Source: Roseitranquillus sp963709765 (GTDB taxonomy: Bacteria > Pseudomonadota > Alphaproteobacteria > Rhodobacterales > Rhodobacteraceae). Taken from it: a stretch of 64,000 nt of DNA. The position numbers were made by a program, and so were the translations under genes. Each line of letters starts with the position of its first letter. Position 1 is the first letter of the stretch. Shown here piece after piece: positions 42,913 through 50,947 of this stretch. The DNA lies in the NCBI GenBank assembly GCA_963709765.1, contig CAVPXL010000004.1, positions 124,001-188,000 of the forward strand. The letters run 5' to 3'. The notes beneath the pieces were generated by a model. The model was not told the origin of the DNA. It was given only the letters and a program-made list of their open reading frames with translations, and did no database searches.

Positions 42913-44013
42913 TCAGGCGGCCATACGGCGCGGTTTGGCGATCCTGCCACCAGGGCACGGTGCAGGCACGCCGGTCGTTCCCGGCGCGGAAAGAGGCAGA
43001 CCGCGAAGGACCCGTGCCGCGAGATAGCCGAAGGCCTGCGCCTCCAGCATGTCTCCGTCGAGTCCCGCCACTTCGATCGCCTCGACCGGCGCCGCGCAAC
43101 GGGCACCGATCGCTCGCATCATCGCGGCATTGTGTCGCCCGCCCCCCGTCACCAGGATCCGCGCCGGTCGCAATGGACAGGCCGCGAGGGCGAGCGCAAC
43201 CGCCCCTGCCGATATGTCGACAAGAGTTGCCGCCGCATCTTCGAGCGGCAGGCGGTCGAGCCCCAAAAGCGCTTCGCGAAAATCGTTCCGATCGAGAGAC
43301 TTGGGCGGCGGCGCGGTGAAATATGGCATTGCCAGCACCTGCTTCACGAGGCGGTCGTCGGGTCGTCCTGCAAGTGCCGTCGCCCCCCCCTCATCGCGCG
43401 GCGATCCCGTCCGCGACCGCATCAGGTCGTCGATCGGCGCGTTGGCCGGGCCGGTATCGAGAGCGAAACATGCACGATCAGCTTCCGGTGCTTCGGCCGA
43501 GGGATCCACCAGCGTCAGGTTTGCGACACCGCCGAGATTGAGGAACGCGATCGGCGCCTCGGCCTTCATCCAGCGCGCGCAGGCGAAGTGGAAGAAAGGC
43601 GCGAGCGGTGCCCCCTGCCCGCCGGCCACCACATCGGCAGAGCGGAAATCCCAGGCCACCGGACAATCGAGCGCGCGCGCCAGGCGTTCCCCGTTTCCCG
43701 CCTGAAGCGTCCCGCGGCCGCGCGGCTCATGAGCCAGCGTCTGTCCGTGGAAGCCGACCAGTTCCGCATCCGCGAAATTCGACAGGATCTCGCAATGCGC
43801 AGCCTCGGTTGCGAGGGCTGCCGCCGCGACTTCCGGCCCTTGCCACAGCCCGAGAGCCGCGGCCAGAACCGCCCGTTCCGCAGGTGCGTAGGGTCGATAG
43901 GCGGTCGCCCCGAAGCCGGAGATCGTCTCGCCGTCAGTCACGATTTCTGCGGCATCCACACCGTCGAGCGACGTGCCCGACATGGTGCCCACGACCCGCA
44001 TCGGCTCCGTCAT
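42913..44013 (-). CDS. anmK: Anhydro-N-acetylmuramic acid kinase
   Basis: This 366-aa enzyme phosphorylates and opens anhydro-MurNAc, recycling cell-wall peptidoglycan. It starts M-T-E-P-M-R-V-V-G and has the ATP-binding G-T-M-S-G-T-S-L-D-G-V-D. Other features are H-G-Q-T, N-L-G-G-V-A-N-L-T and the C-terminal V-T-G-G-G-R-H-N. The length is normal. It diverges from tyrS, a common arrangement in alphaproteobacteria. Adjacent in-frame sequence upstream is only the antisense of tyrS. Confidence 0.94.
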   Translation of the reverse strand: MTEPMRVVGTMSGTSLDGVDAAEIVTDGETISGFGATAYRPYAPAERAVLAAALGLWQGPEVAAAALATEAAHCEILSNFADAELVGFHGQTLAHEPRGRGTLQAGNGERLARALDCPVAWDFRSADVVAGGQGAPLAPFFHFACARWMKAEAPIAFLNLGGVANLTLVDPSAEAPEADRACFALDTGPANAPIDDLMRSRTGSPRDEGGATALAGRPDDRLVKQVLAMPYFTAPPPKSLDRNDFREALLGLDRLPLEDAAATLVDISAGAVALALAACPLRPARILVTGGGRHNAAMMRAIGARCAAPVEAIEVAGLDGDMLEAQAFGYLAARVLRGLPLSAPGTTGVPAPCPGGRIAKPRRMAA

Positions 44014-44079
44014 GGCTTTTCCTCCGTTGCCGCCCCGGATAAGAGGTTCTTCGCCTTCCGAACGATGGACGAAGCCGCA

Positions 44080-45333
44080 ATGACCTACCACCCGAAATCG
44101 CAATTCCTGCACGAGCTCATGCAGCGCGGCTTCCTCGCCGACTGCACTGACCTGCAGGGCCTCGACGATGCGCTCGTGGCAGGGGTCGTGCCGGCCTATA
44201 TCGGCTACGACGCAACCGCGAGCTCGCTTCATGTAGGCCACCTTCTCAACGTGATGATGCTGCGCTGGCTGCAGAAGGCGGGCCACAAGCCGATCACGCT
44301 GATGGGCGGCGGCACGACCAAGGTAGGCGACCCGAGCTTTCGCGCGGACGAACGCCCGCTGCTGACGCCCGACCGGATTGGCGAAAACATCGCGGGCATG
44401 CAGAGCGTCTTCGATCGCTACCTCAGCTACGGCGACGGACCCTCGGACGCGCTGATGCTCAACAACGCGGAATGGCTCGACGGGCTGAACTACCTCGACT
44501 TCCTGCGCGACATCGGGCGGCATTTCAGCGTGAACCGGATGCTGAGCTTCGAGAGCGTGAAAAGCCGTCTCGACCGCGAGCAGAGCCTGTCGTTCCTCGA
44601 GTTCAACTACATGATCCTGCAGGCCTACGACTTCGTGGAACTCTATCGCCGCTACGGGTGCGTCCTGCAGATGGGCGGGTCGGACCAGTGGGGGAACATC
44701 GTCAACGGCATCGATCTGGCGCGGCGGGTGGCCGACGCGGAGATCTTCGGCCTGACCTCGCCGCTCCTGACCACGTCGGACGGGCGCAAGATGGGCAAGT
44801 CGGCGGGCGGCGCGGTCTGGCTCAATTCCGACATGCTGAGCCCCTACGGGTTCTGGCAGTTCTGGCGCAACACCACCGACGCCGATGTGGGGCGGTTCCT
44901 CAAGCTCTACACAGAGCTCCCGGTCGACGAGTGTGAACGGCTCGGCGCTCTTGGCGGGTCCGAGATCAACGCGGCCAAGATCCGGCTGGCGAACGAGGTG
45001 ACAACACTCCTGCACGGCGCCGAGGCGGCCAGTGCGGCCGAAGCCACGGCCCGCGAGGTGTTCGAGCGCGGCGGCACGGGCGATGAGCTGCCGACCCTTT
45101 CGCTGACGCCGGAGGAGGTCGGGGACGGCATCTCCGTGGTGCAGCTCATCGTGCGTTCGGGGCTGGCCAAGTCCGGCAAGGAGGCCAAGCGTCTCATCGC
45201 CGACAATGGTGCGCGTCTTGACGATGCGCCGCTGACCGATGCGGGCCTGATGCTCGACCGCGAAGCATTTGCCGCTCCGGTCAAGCTGAGCGCCGGCCGC
45301 AAGCGCCATGCCCTGGTGACCCTGTCGAAGTGA
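44080..45333 (+). CDS. tyrS: Tyrosyl-tRNA synthetase
   Basis: This 417-aa class I synthetase charges tRNA-Tyr. The HIGH-type motif reads H-V-G-H (near residue 51), the KMSKS-type motif reads K-M-G-K-S (near 238), and the Y-I-G-Y-D-A-T start of the active site and Q-M-G-G-S-D-Q-W-G block are present. The C-terminus has an S4 RNA-binding domain (L-I-V-R-S-G-L-A-K-S). The start M-T-Y-H-P-K-S is the conserved one; an ATG 5 codons earlier (44065) is possible. Confidence 0.95.
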   Translation: MTYHPKSQFLHELMQRGFLADCTDLQGLDDALVAGVVPAYIGYDATASSLHVGHLLNVMMLRWLQKAGHKPITLMGGGTTKVGDPSFRADERPLLTPDRIGENIAGMQSVFDRYLSYGDGPSDALMLNNAEWLDGLNYLDFLRDIGRHFSVNRMLSFESVKSRLDREQSLSFLEFNYMILQAYDFVELYRRYGCVLQMGGSDQWGNIVNGIDLARRVADAEIFGLTSPLLTTSDGRKMGKSAGGAVWLNSDMLSPYGFWQFWRNTTDADVGRFLKLYTELPVDECERLGALGGSEINAAKIRLANEVTTLLHGAEAASAAEATAREVFERGGTGDELPTLSLTPEEVGDGISVVQLIVRSGLAKSGKEAKRLIADNGARLDDAPLTDAGLMLDREAFAAPVKLSAGRKRHALVTLSK

Positions 45334-45365
45334 CGCATTTCCGGTAATCAGGCTTGGCTGCTCAG

Positions 45366-45397
45366 GAAAAAGACCCATCGGCGGTCTCGCCGATGGG
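45366..45397 (-). terminator. Intrinsic terminator between tyrS and the SH3 gene
   Basis: CCCATCGGCG and CGCCGATGGG form a perfect 10-bp stem with a 4-base loop. In the minus direction it is followed by TCTTTTT. It should end the SH3-domain gene transcript and may also end tyrS from the other side. Confidence 0.85.
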
Positions 45398-45456
45398 CCC
45401 TTGTCGCGACGAAACTGCGGGGATGGGACAGCCCCGTCGCGTTGGCTCGCCTCAGA

Positions 45457-46116
45457 TCACCGGACGATGGTGACCACGCGGCGGTCGCCATCCACGACGA
45501 CGGGAACGTTGTTCACGTAGACGTAGCGGTACTCGGTGTCCGGAACCGGCTGCAGCGTCACCGCCTCCGGCAGGCTCGCGCCCACAACCACCTCGCCGTC
45601 GACGTAGATCGGCGAGACAGGGTGCTCGCTGACGTAGGTCGTCACCTCCGGACCGGGATCGGCCGCGGCACCGGCGCCCGCACCGAGAACCGCGCCCACG
45701 GCCATGCCCGGCGGGCCCGCGATCAGGCCGCCGACCAGCGCGCCACTGGCCGAGCCGACGCCGGCCGAGATGCCGGTGGTATCTGCGCTCGTCTTGATGG
45801 TCGTGACCTTCACGCTGTCGCGGCTTTCGTTGAGAACCGCGACCTCTTCGCCGACCTTCACGGTCAGGTAATCGCCATAGGCCCAGCCAGAAGTGCCGTT
45901 ATAGCTGACCTGGCACCACTTCGCCTCTTCGGCGCAGGCTTCGACGTTGACCGGCGCATCGGCCGGAATGACGCCCACGATCTCGCCCATGGGGTTCGGG
46001 TCGGCCCGCAGGTTCAGATCCGTCGCAGCCGTCGCGTCGGTGGCCGCGGCCGGTCCGGCCGCCAGCGCCGCTGCCACGGACGCTCCGAGGACATACTTGT
46101 TCACGGTCTTCCACAT
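45457..46116 (-). CDS. Secreted SH3 domain protein with DUF1236-like C-terminus
   Basis: This 219-aa protein has a signal peptide, then a bacterial SH3 domain (L-N-L-R-A-D-P-N-P-M-G, W-C-Q-V, G-W-A-Y-G-D-Y-L). A glycine-rich hydrophobic segment (G-A-L-V-G-G-L-I-A-G-P-P-G-M-A-V-G) follows, and a C-terminal part with V-Y-V-N-N-V-P-V-V-V-D that resembles DUF1236. GGAGG 8 bases before M-W-K-T fixes the start; an ATG five codons earlier lies inside that site. It should be periplasmic and may bind cell wall or the membrane via the glycine zipper. Confidence 0.82.
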   Translation of the reverse strand: MWKTVNKYVLGASVAAALAAGPAAATDATAATDLNLRADPNPMGEIVGVIPADAPVNVEACAEEAKWCQVSYNGTSGWAYGDYLTVKVGEEVAVLNESRDSVKVTTIKTSADTTGISAGVGSASGALVGGLIAGPPGMAVGAVLGAGAGAAADPGPEVTTYVSEHPVSPIYVDGEVVVGASLPEAVTLQPVPDTEYRYVYVNNVPVVVDGDRRVVTIVR

Positions 46117-46184
46117 GTCACATTCCTCCATCCTGACGGCCTTGCAGGAGGGATCCGCGTCGGCCGAGGTGGTGGAAGAACAGA

Positions 46185-46216
46185 AAGGCCGCCGCCGGGT
46201 TCCCGGCAGCGGCCTT
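46185..46216 (-). terminator. Terminator-like hairpin after the aldolase gene
   Basis: Arms of 15 bases (AAGGCCGCCGCCGGG and its near complement, one mismatch) are separated by two bases and followed in the minus direction by TTTCTG. It lies about 125 bases beyond the fba stop. The rest of the 225-base gap to the SH3 gene holds nothing else I can support. Confidence 0.65.
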
Positions 46217-46341
46217 CGATGGAGAACTGACGCCCCTCAACCGGGCATTTCGGGCCGATCCTTGCCGAATGCTCCCGGCGGACCGGCAGGATGCGGCCGA
46301 ACCGTCCCCGCGCCACGCGAGCGCGGGAACCTGTCCCCGCG

Positions 46342-47271
46342 TCAGTCGCGGCCCTTGTAGATCTCGACCAGCTTGCCCAGCATCTCGAGCGCTTCGGCGC
46401 GCGGACGCTGGAAGGTGTTGCGGCCGATGATGGAGCCGTTGCCGCCCCCGTCGCGAATGGCGCGGGCGTTATCGTAGACGGCGTCGGCGCCGGTCTTCGC
46501 CCCGCCCGAGAACACCACGATCCGACGGCCGTTGAACGACAATTCCATGCAATGGCGGACGCGCGCGGCCTGATCCGAGACGTCGATCTCCTGCTCCTTG
46601 TAGACCTTGGCGGCGGCGTCCAGCTCCAGGTGGTCGGTCGAGAGCTTGATCTTGATGACGTGGGCGCCGAGCAGCGCCGCGATCTGGGCGGCATAGGCCG
46701 CGATGTCGATGGCTGTCTCGCCGTCCTTGGAGATCGCCTCCCCGCGCGGGTAGGACCAGATCACCGTGGCGACGCCTGCGGCCGCGGCCTCGGCCCGCAT
46801 CTCGCGGATCTCCTCGAACATCTCCAGCGCCATGTCGGAACCCGGATAGATCGTGAAGCCGATCGCCGCGCAGCCGAGCCGCAGCGCATCATCGACGCTG
46901 GCCGTGATCGCCTGGTCCTTGCCCGCGGTGTCGGACATCAGCGAATTGGCGCTGTTGGCCTTGAGGATCGTGGGAATCTGGCCGGCGAAGGTGTCGGCGC
47001 CCGCCTCGATCATGCCGAGCGGCGCCGCGTAGGCGTTCAGCCCCGCGTCGATCGCCAGCTGGTAGTGATAGTGCGGATCGTAGCCCGCGGGGTTCGGCGC
47101 GAACGAGCGGGCCGGTCCGTGCTCGAACCCCTGGTCCACGGGCAGGATGATCATCTTGCCGGTGCCGCCGAGCTTGCCGTGCATCAGCATCTGGCAGAGC
47201 TTGCCTTTGACGCCGGGGGTTTCGCCCTCGTAATTGGCCAGGATCTTCTGAACTGTGCGGGTCGCCCTCAT
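46342..47271 (-). CDS. fba: Class I fructose-bisphosphate aldolase (DhnA type)
   Basis: This 309-aa protein is a DeoC/LacD/DhnA-family aldolase that splits fructose 1,6-bisphosphate using a Schiff-base lysine. Characteristic segments are I-L-P-V-D-Q-G-F-E-H-G-P-A-R-S, W-S-Y-P-R-G, H-V-I-K-I-K-L-S-T-D (containing the candidate Schiff-base lysine) and I-V-V-F-S-G-G-A-K. AAAGGA lies 8 bases before the ATG. It follows pgk after 76 bases on the same strand, so both are probably one operon of lower glycolysis/gluconeogenesis. Confidence 0.9.
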   Translation of the reverse strand: MRATRTVQKILANYEGETPGVKGKLCQMLMHGKLGGTGKMIILPVDQGFEHGPARSFAPNPAGYDPHYHYQLAIDAGLNAYAAPLGMIEAGADTFAGQIPTILKANSANSLMSDTAGKDQAITASVDDALRLGCAAIGFTIYPGSDMALEMFEEIREMRAEAAAAGVATVIWSYPRGEAISKDGETAIDIAAYAAQIAALLGAHVIKIKLSTDHLELDAAAKVYKEQEIDVSDQAARVRHCMELSFNGRRIVVFSGGAKTGADAVYDNARAIRDGGGNGSIIGRNTFQRPRAEALEMLGKLVEIYKGRD

Positions 47272-47347
47272 CGCGCGGGTCCTTTCTTGCGATCAATGTC
47301 GGTTCCCTCCCTAAGGCGCATGCCGGGAAAGGCCAATGTTGGTCGCG

Positions 47348-48538
47348 CTAACGGTCGAGCGCCGCGACACCCGGCAGGGTCTTGCCCTCCATCCATTCCA
47401 GGAACGCTCCGCCCGCCGTGGAGACGTAGGTGAAATCGTCGGTCACACCGGCCCGGTTGAGCGCCGCCACGGTGTCGCCCCCGCCCGCCACCGAGATCAG
47501 GCGGCCCGCGCGCGTCAGCTCGGCGGCCTTGCGCGCGGCGGCGTTCGTGGCCGCGTCGAACGGCTCGATCTCGAAGGCGCCGAGCGGTCCGTTCCAGATC
47601 AGCGTCTCTGCTGCCTCCAGAACCTTCGCGATTCTCTTGACCGTCTTCGGCCCGGCGTCGAGGATCATCGCATCGTCGGGACAGGCATCGACGCGCACCG
47701 TCTCGCTGGGGGCCCCGGCCTTGAACTCGCGCGCGACGACCACGTCGTTGGGCAGCAGGATCTCGCAGGCCGCCTCACCCGCCTCGATCATGATGCGCCG
47801 CGCGGTCTCGGCCATGTCGTGCTCGGCGAGCGACGCGCCCACCTTCACGCCCTCGGCCGCGAGGAAGGTGTTGGCCATCCCGCCCCCGATGATGAGCTGG
47901 TCGACCTTGCGCACCAAATTCGACAGAAGGTCGAGCTTGGTGGAAACCTTGGCGCCGCCGACCAGGGCCACGACCGGTCGCTGCGGGCTGCCGAGCGCAC
48001 GCTCCAGAGCCGTGAGTTCGGCCTCCATCAGCCGTCCGGCCGCCGAAGGCAGACGCCGGGCCAGCCCTTCGGTCGAAGCATGAGCCCGGTGTGCCGCCGA
48101 GAAGGCGTCGTTGACATAGACGTCGCCGAGTTCCGCAAGCTGGTCCGCAAAGTTACCGTCGTTCGTTTCCTCGCCCGGGTAGAAGCGCGTGTTCTCCAGC
48201 AGAACCACCTCGCCGTCGGTCATCGCTTCGATCGCGGCTTTTGCTTCGGGCCCGACGCAATCGGGATGAAACGTCACCGGCACGCCGAGCGCTTCGGCCA
48301 GCGCCGGACGCACGACCGAGAGCGACATCTCTTCGACCCACTTGCCCTTGGGCCGGCCGAAATGAGCCAGCAGCACCGGCCTGCCGCCCTTGTCGAGGAT
48401 GTCGCGCACCGTCGGCACGATCCGCTCGATCCGGGTGGCGTCGGTGACACGTCCGTTCTCGACGGGCACGTTCAGGTCGACCCGCGTAAGCACGACCTTG
48501 CCGGCCAGATCGATGTCGTCGAGCGTCTTCCGAGCCAT
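47348..48538 (-). CDS. pgk: Phosphoglycerate kinase
   Basis: This 396-aa enzyme makes ATP from 1,3-bisphosphoglycerate. The substrate-binding R-V-D-L-N-V-P-V (near residue 20), A-H-F-G-R-P-K-G-K and the nucleotide-binding G-G-A-K-V and S-V-A-G-G-G-D-T-V-A-A segments are all present. It is intact and of normal length. It diverges from a cyclophilin gene and is followed by fba. No gap gene is adjacent. Confidence 0.96.
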   Translation of the reverse strand: MARKTLDDIDLAGKVVLTRVDLNVPVENGRVTDATRIERIVPTVRDILDKGGRPVLLAHFGRPKGKWVEEMSLSVVRPALAEALGVPVTFHPDCVGPEAKAAIEAMTDGEVVLLENTRFYPGEETNDGNFADQLAELGDVYVNDAFSAAHRAHASTEGLARRLPSAAGRLMEAELTALERALGSPQRPVVALVGGAKVSTKLDLLSNLVRKVDQLIIGGGMANTFLAAEGVKVGASLAEHDMAETARRIMIEAGEAACEILLPNDVVVAREFKAGAPSETVRVDACPDDAMILDAGPKTVKRIAKVLEAAETLIWNGPLGAFEIEPFDAATNAAARKAAELTRAGRLISVAGGGDTVAALNRAGVTDDFTYVSTAGGAFLEWMEGKTLPGVAALDR

Positions 48539-48574
48539 GGAGATCCTCCCGTTTGTCCCGCGCCTTCATGGTCC

Positions 48575-48600
48575 GGGGCGTGACTGCACGTCAATGCCCC
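48575..48600. promoter_or_regulatory. Nested inverted repeat between pgk and the cyclophilin gene
   Basis: GGGGC and GCCCC arms enclose a second inverted repeat TGAC-N5-GTCA (48581-48593). It lies between two divergent starts, where it could be an operator for either gene. No known regulator motif is matched with confidence. Confidence 0.35.
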
Positions 48601-48673
48601 GACACAGGTTCGGCCTTTTCAGCACCGGCCCGCTTGCATAGGGTCCGCCGCGAATCCCCAAGGGACGGAGCAC

Positions 48674-49177
48674 ATGGCCGACATCAAGGACCCCGAGAAC
48701 ACCATCATCATCGAGCTGAAGGACGGCGCGGTGACGATTGAACTTCTGCCCGACGTGGCGCCGCAGCATGTCGCGCGGATGAAGGAGCTGGCGCGGGAAG
48801 GTGCCTATGACGGAGTCGTCTTCCACCGTGTCATCGACGGCTTCATGGCGCAGACAGGTGATGTGCAGAACGGGCGCGACGACAATCTGAACATCCGCCT
48901 TGCCGGTACCGGCGGCTCGGAAAAGCCTGATGTGCCCGCCGAATTCTCCAAGTTGCCGTTCGACCGCGGCGCGCTCGGCGCCGCGCGTTCGGCCAACCCC
49001 AACAGCGCCAACTCGCAATTCTTCATCTGCTTCAAGGACGCGCATTTCCTGAATGGCCAGTACACGGTCTATGGCCGTGTGATCGAGGGGATGGAGCATG
49101 TGGACGCCCTCACCCGAGGCGAGCCGCCGCAGAACCCCGACAAGATGGTCAGCGTGAAGGTGGCCGCCGATGCGTAG
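48674..49177 (+). CDS. Cytoplasmic cyclophilin-type peptidyl-prolyl isomerase
   Basis: This 167-aa PPIase catalyses cis-trans isomerisation of prolyl bonds. The cyclophilin signature F-H-R-V-I-D-G-F-M-A-Q-T-G-D is complete, as is N-S-Q-F-F-I and the L-N-G-Q-Y-T-V-Y-G-R-V segment. There is no signal peptide, so it is cytoplasmic. Its stop overlaps the start of a second, exported cyclophilin by 8 bases. GGACGGAG lies before the start. Confidence 0.93.
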   Translation: MADIKDPENTIIIELKDGAVTIELLPDVAPQHVARMKELAREGAYDGVVFHRVIDGFMAQTGDVQNGRDDNLNIRLAGTGGSEKPDVPAEFSKLPFDRGALGAARSANPNSANSQFFICFKDAHFLNGQYTVYGRVIEGMEHVDALTRGEPPQNPDKMVSVKVAADA

Positions 49178-49745
49178 TCTCGTCCTCGCGGCCCTCATCG
49201 CCTGCCCCGCCCTCGTCGCTTCCCCCGCCCTCGCGCAGGAGGACGGCCCCGGCCCGAACCTGCGGATCGATGTCGCCGGCGAGGCCGGGGGCACCGTCGT
49301 CATCGACCTGCTGGAGGACGTCGCACCCCGGCATGTGGAGCGCATCACGGAGCTCGCCGAAGAAGGCGCCTATGACGGCGTCGTCTTTCACCGGGTGATC
49401 GACGGCTTCATGGCCCAGACCGGCGATGTGCAGTTCGGCAAGGGCGACGACCTGAGCCGCGCCGGCATGGGCGGATCGGAGCTGCCCGACCTGCCGGCCG
49501 AGTTTTCCGACGTGCCGTTCGAGCGCGGCGTCGTCGGAATGGCCCGGTCGCAGAACCCCGACAGCGCGAACTCCCAGTTCTTCATCATGTTCGCGCCCGC
49601 AACGCACCTCAATGGCCAGTACACCGTCGTCGGTCGCGTGATCGAAGGCATGGACGTGGTCGACGCCATCAAGCGCGGCAGCGGCCAGGGGGGAACGGTC
49701 AGCGACCCCGACGTGATGGCCGACGTGGAAGTCGTCGAGGACTGA
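49170..49745 (+). CDS. Periplasmic cyclophilin-type peptidyl-prolyl isomerase
   Basis: This 191-aa protein has a signal peptide (A-L-I-A-C-P-A-L-V-A, cleavage after A-L-A) followed by a cyclophilin domain with F-H-R-V-I-D-G-F-M-A-Q-T-G-D, N-S-Q-F-F-I-M-F and L-N-G-Q-Y-T-V-V-G-R-V. It is similar along its length to the preceding cytoplasmic protein and probably arose by tandem duplication. The 8-base overlap implies coordinated expression of the cytoplasmic and periplasmic forms. Confidence 0.92.
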   Translation: MRSLVLAALIACPALVASPALAQEDGPGPNLRIDVAGEAGGTVVIDLLEDVAPRHVERITELAEEGAYDGVVFHRVIDGFMAQTGDVQFGKGDDLSRAGMGGSELPDLPAEFSDVPFERGVVGMARSQNPDSANSQFFIMFAPATHLNGQYTVVGRVIEGMDVVDAIKRGSGQGGTVSDPDVMADVEVVED

Positions 49746-49805
49746 GCCGGCTGACACGGCCCGTCACCCTCGCGTGAGAGGGGATGGGCCGGTCGCCACC
49801 ACTCT

Positions 49806-49834
49806 GGCAGGCTCTCCCCGAAGGAGGGCCTGCC
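49806..49834 (+). promoter_or_regulatory. Hairpin that covers the ribosome-binding site of the DUF3179 gene
   Basis: GGCAGGCTCTCC pairs with GGAGGGCCTGCC (12 bp with one G-U) around a 5-base loop. The second arm contains GGAGG, the Shine-Dalgarno site for the ATG at 49836. Folding would mask the site, so translation may depend on unfolding or on coupling with upstream ribosomes. Confidence 0.5.
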
Positions 49835-49835
49835 C

Positions 49836-50802
49836 ATGCTCCATCGTTTCGTGATCTACCTTGTTGCCGCTGTCTTCGCCACTGCTGCGCTGTCCGACCC
49901 GGCCACGTGGCGAGCCGAATGGCCGAACACCGACTTCGACAGGACGAGCGTCGAAACCTGGTCCGAGATCATCTCCGGCGGCCCGCCGCGCGACGGCATC
50001 CCGGCACTGAGCGACCCGGAGTTCGTTCGCGCGGATGCCTCGTCTGGCCTCGATGACCGCGAGCCCGTCATGACGCTCGAGCTCGAAGGCACCGCCCCCC
50101 GCGCCTATCCGATCCGCTACCTCACCTGGCACGAGATCGTGAACGACACGGTCGCCGGAACGCCGATCGCTGTCACGTTCTGCCCGCTGTGCAATTCGGG
50201 ACTGGTTTTCGACCGGCGGATCGGAGGGGCGCTGCGGACCTTCGGAAGTCTCGGGCAAGCTGCGCAACTCGGACATGGTGATGTACGACCGCGAGACCGA
50301 GAGCTGGTGGCAACAGGCGCTTGGCGAGGGCATCGTCGGGCACCACACCGGCGACCGCCTGACACCCCTGCCGGCGTGGATTGAGAGCTGGGAGAGCTTC
50401 CGCGCCCGCAATCCCGACGGTCTCGTCATGGCCGAGCCCGACTGGAACCGCCGCTACGGCCGCAACCCGTACGTGAGCTACGATTCGTCCACCCGCCCCT
50501 TCCTCTACAGCGGCGCCTTGCCGCCGCACGGGATCGCGCCCCTGGCCCGCGTGGTCCGTGTCGGCGACCGCGCCTGGCCGCTCGAGCGCCTGGCCAACCA
50601 GGGCCGGATCGCGGAAGGCGGCGTCGTCCTCGACTGGCGCGCGGGACAGGCGTCGGCACTCGACACCGCGCGGATCGGCGCGGGGCGCGAGGTGGGCAAC
50701 GTGCGCGTCCGAGACGAAGGCGGCGCGAACGTGCCCCACGACGTGATGTTCGCGTTCGCCTTCCATGCCTTCTGGCCCGACGGCGAATGGATGCTTGAGT
50801 GA
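49836..50802 (+). CDS. DUF3179 domain-containing secreted protein (apparent +1 frameshift)
   Basis: The protein has a signal peptide (I-Y-L-V-A-A-V-F-A-T-A-A-L-S) and the DUF3179 core. The first frame contains I-R-Y-L-T-W-H-E-I-V-N-D and F-C-P-L-C-N-S, a CxxC-like motif typical of the family. The second frame resumes S-G-K-L-R-N-S-D-M-V-M-Y-D and E-S-W-W-Q and contains Y-G-R-N-P-Y. Skipping one A near 50246 joins them (F-G-V-S-G-K-L) into 321 aa. The family function is unknown. I regard the shift as a sequence error. Confidence 0.83.
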
Positions 50803-50947
50803 TGCCCGACGGACTGGCGCGCGCGGTCATCGCGGCCGGCATTCACCCGGTGAGCGAAAGAATTCTGCCCGGCCGGAGACACGACATATCTGACTCTTCC
50901 CGCGCTCGGCCGACCAGGCGATCCCGCGCCGCTGCGACCATGAGCGG

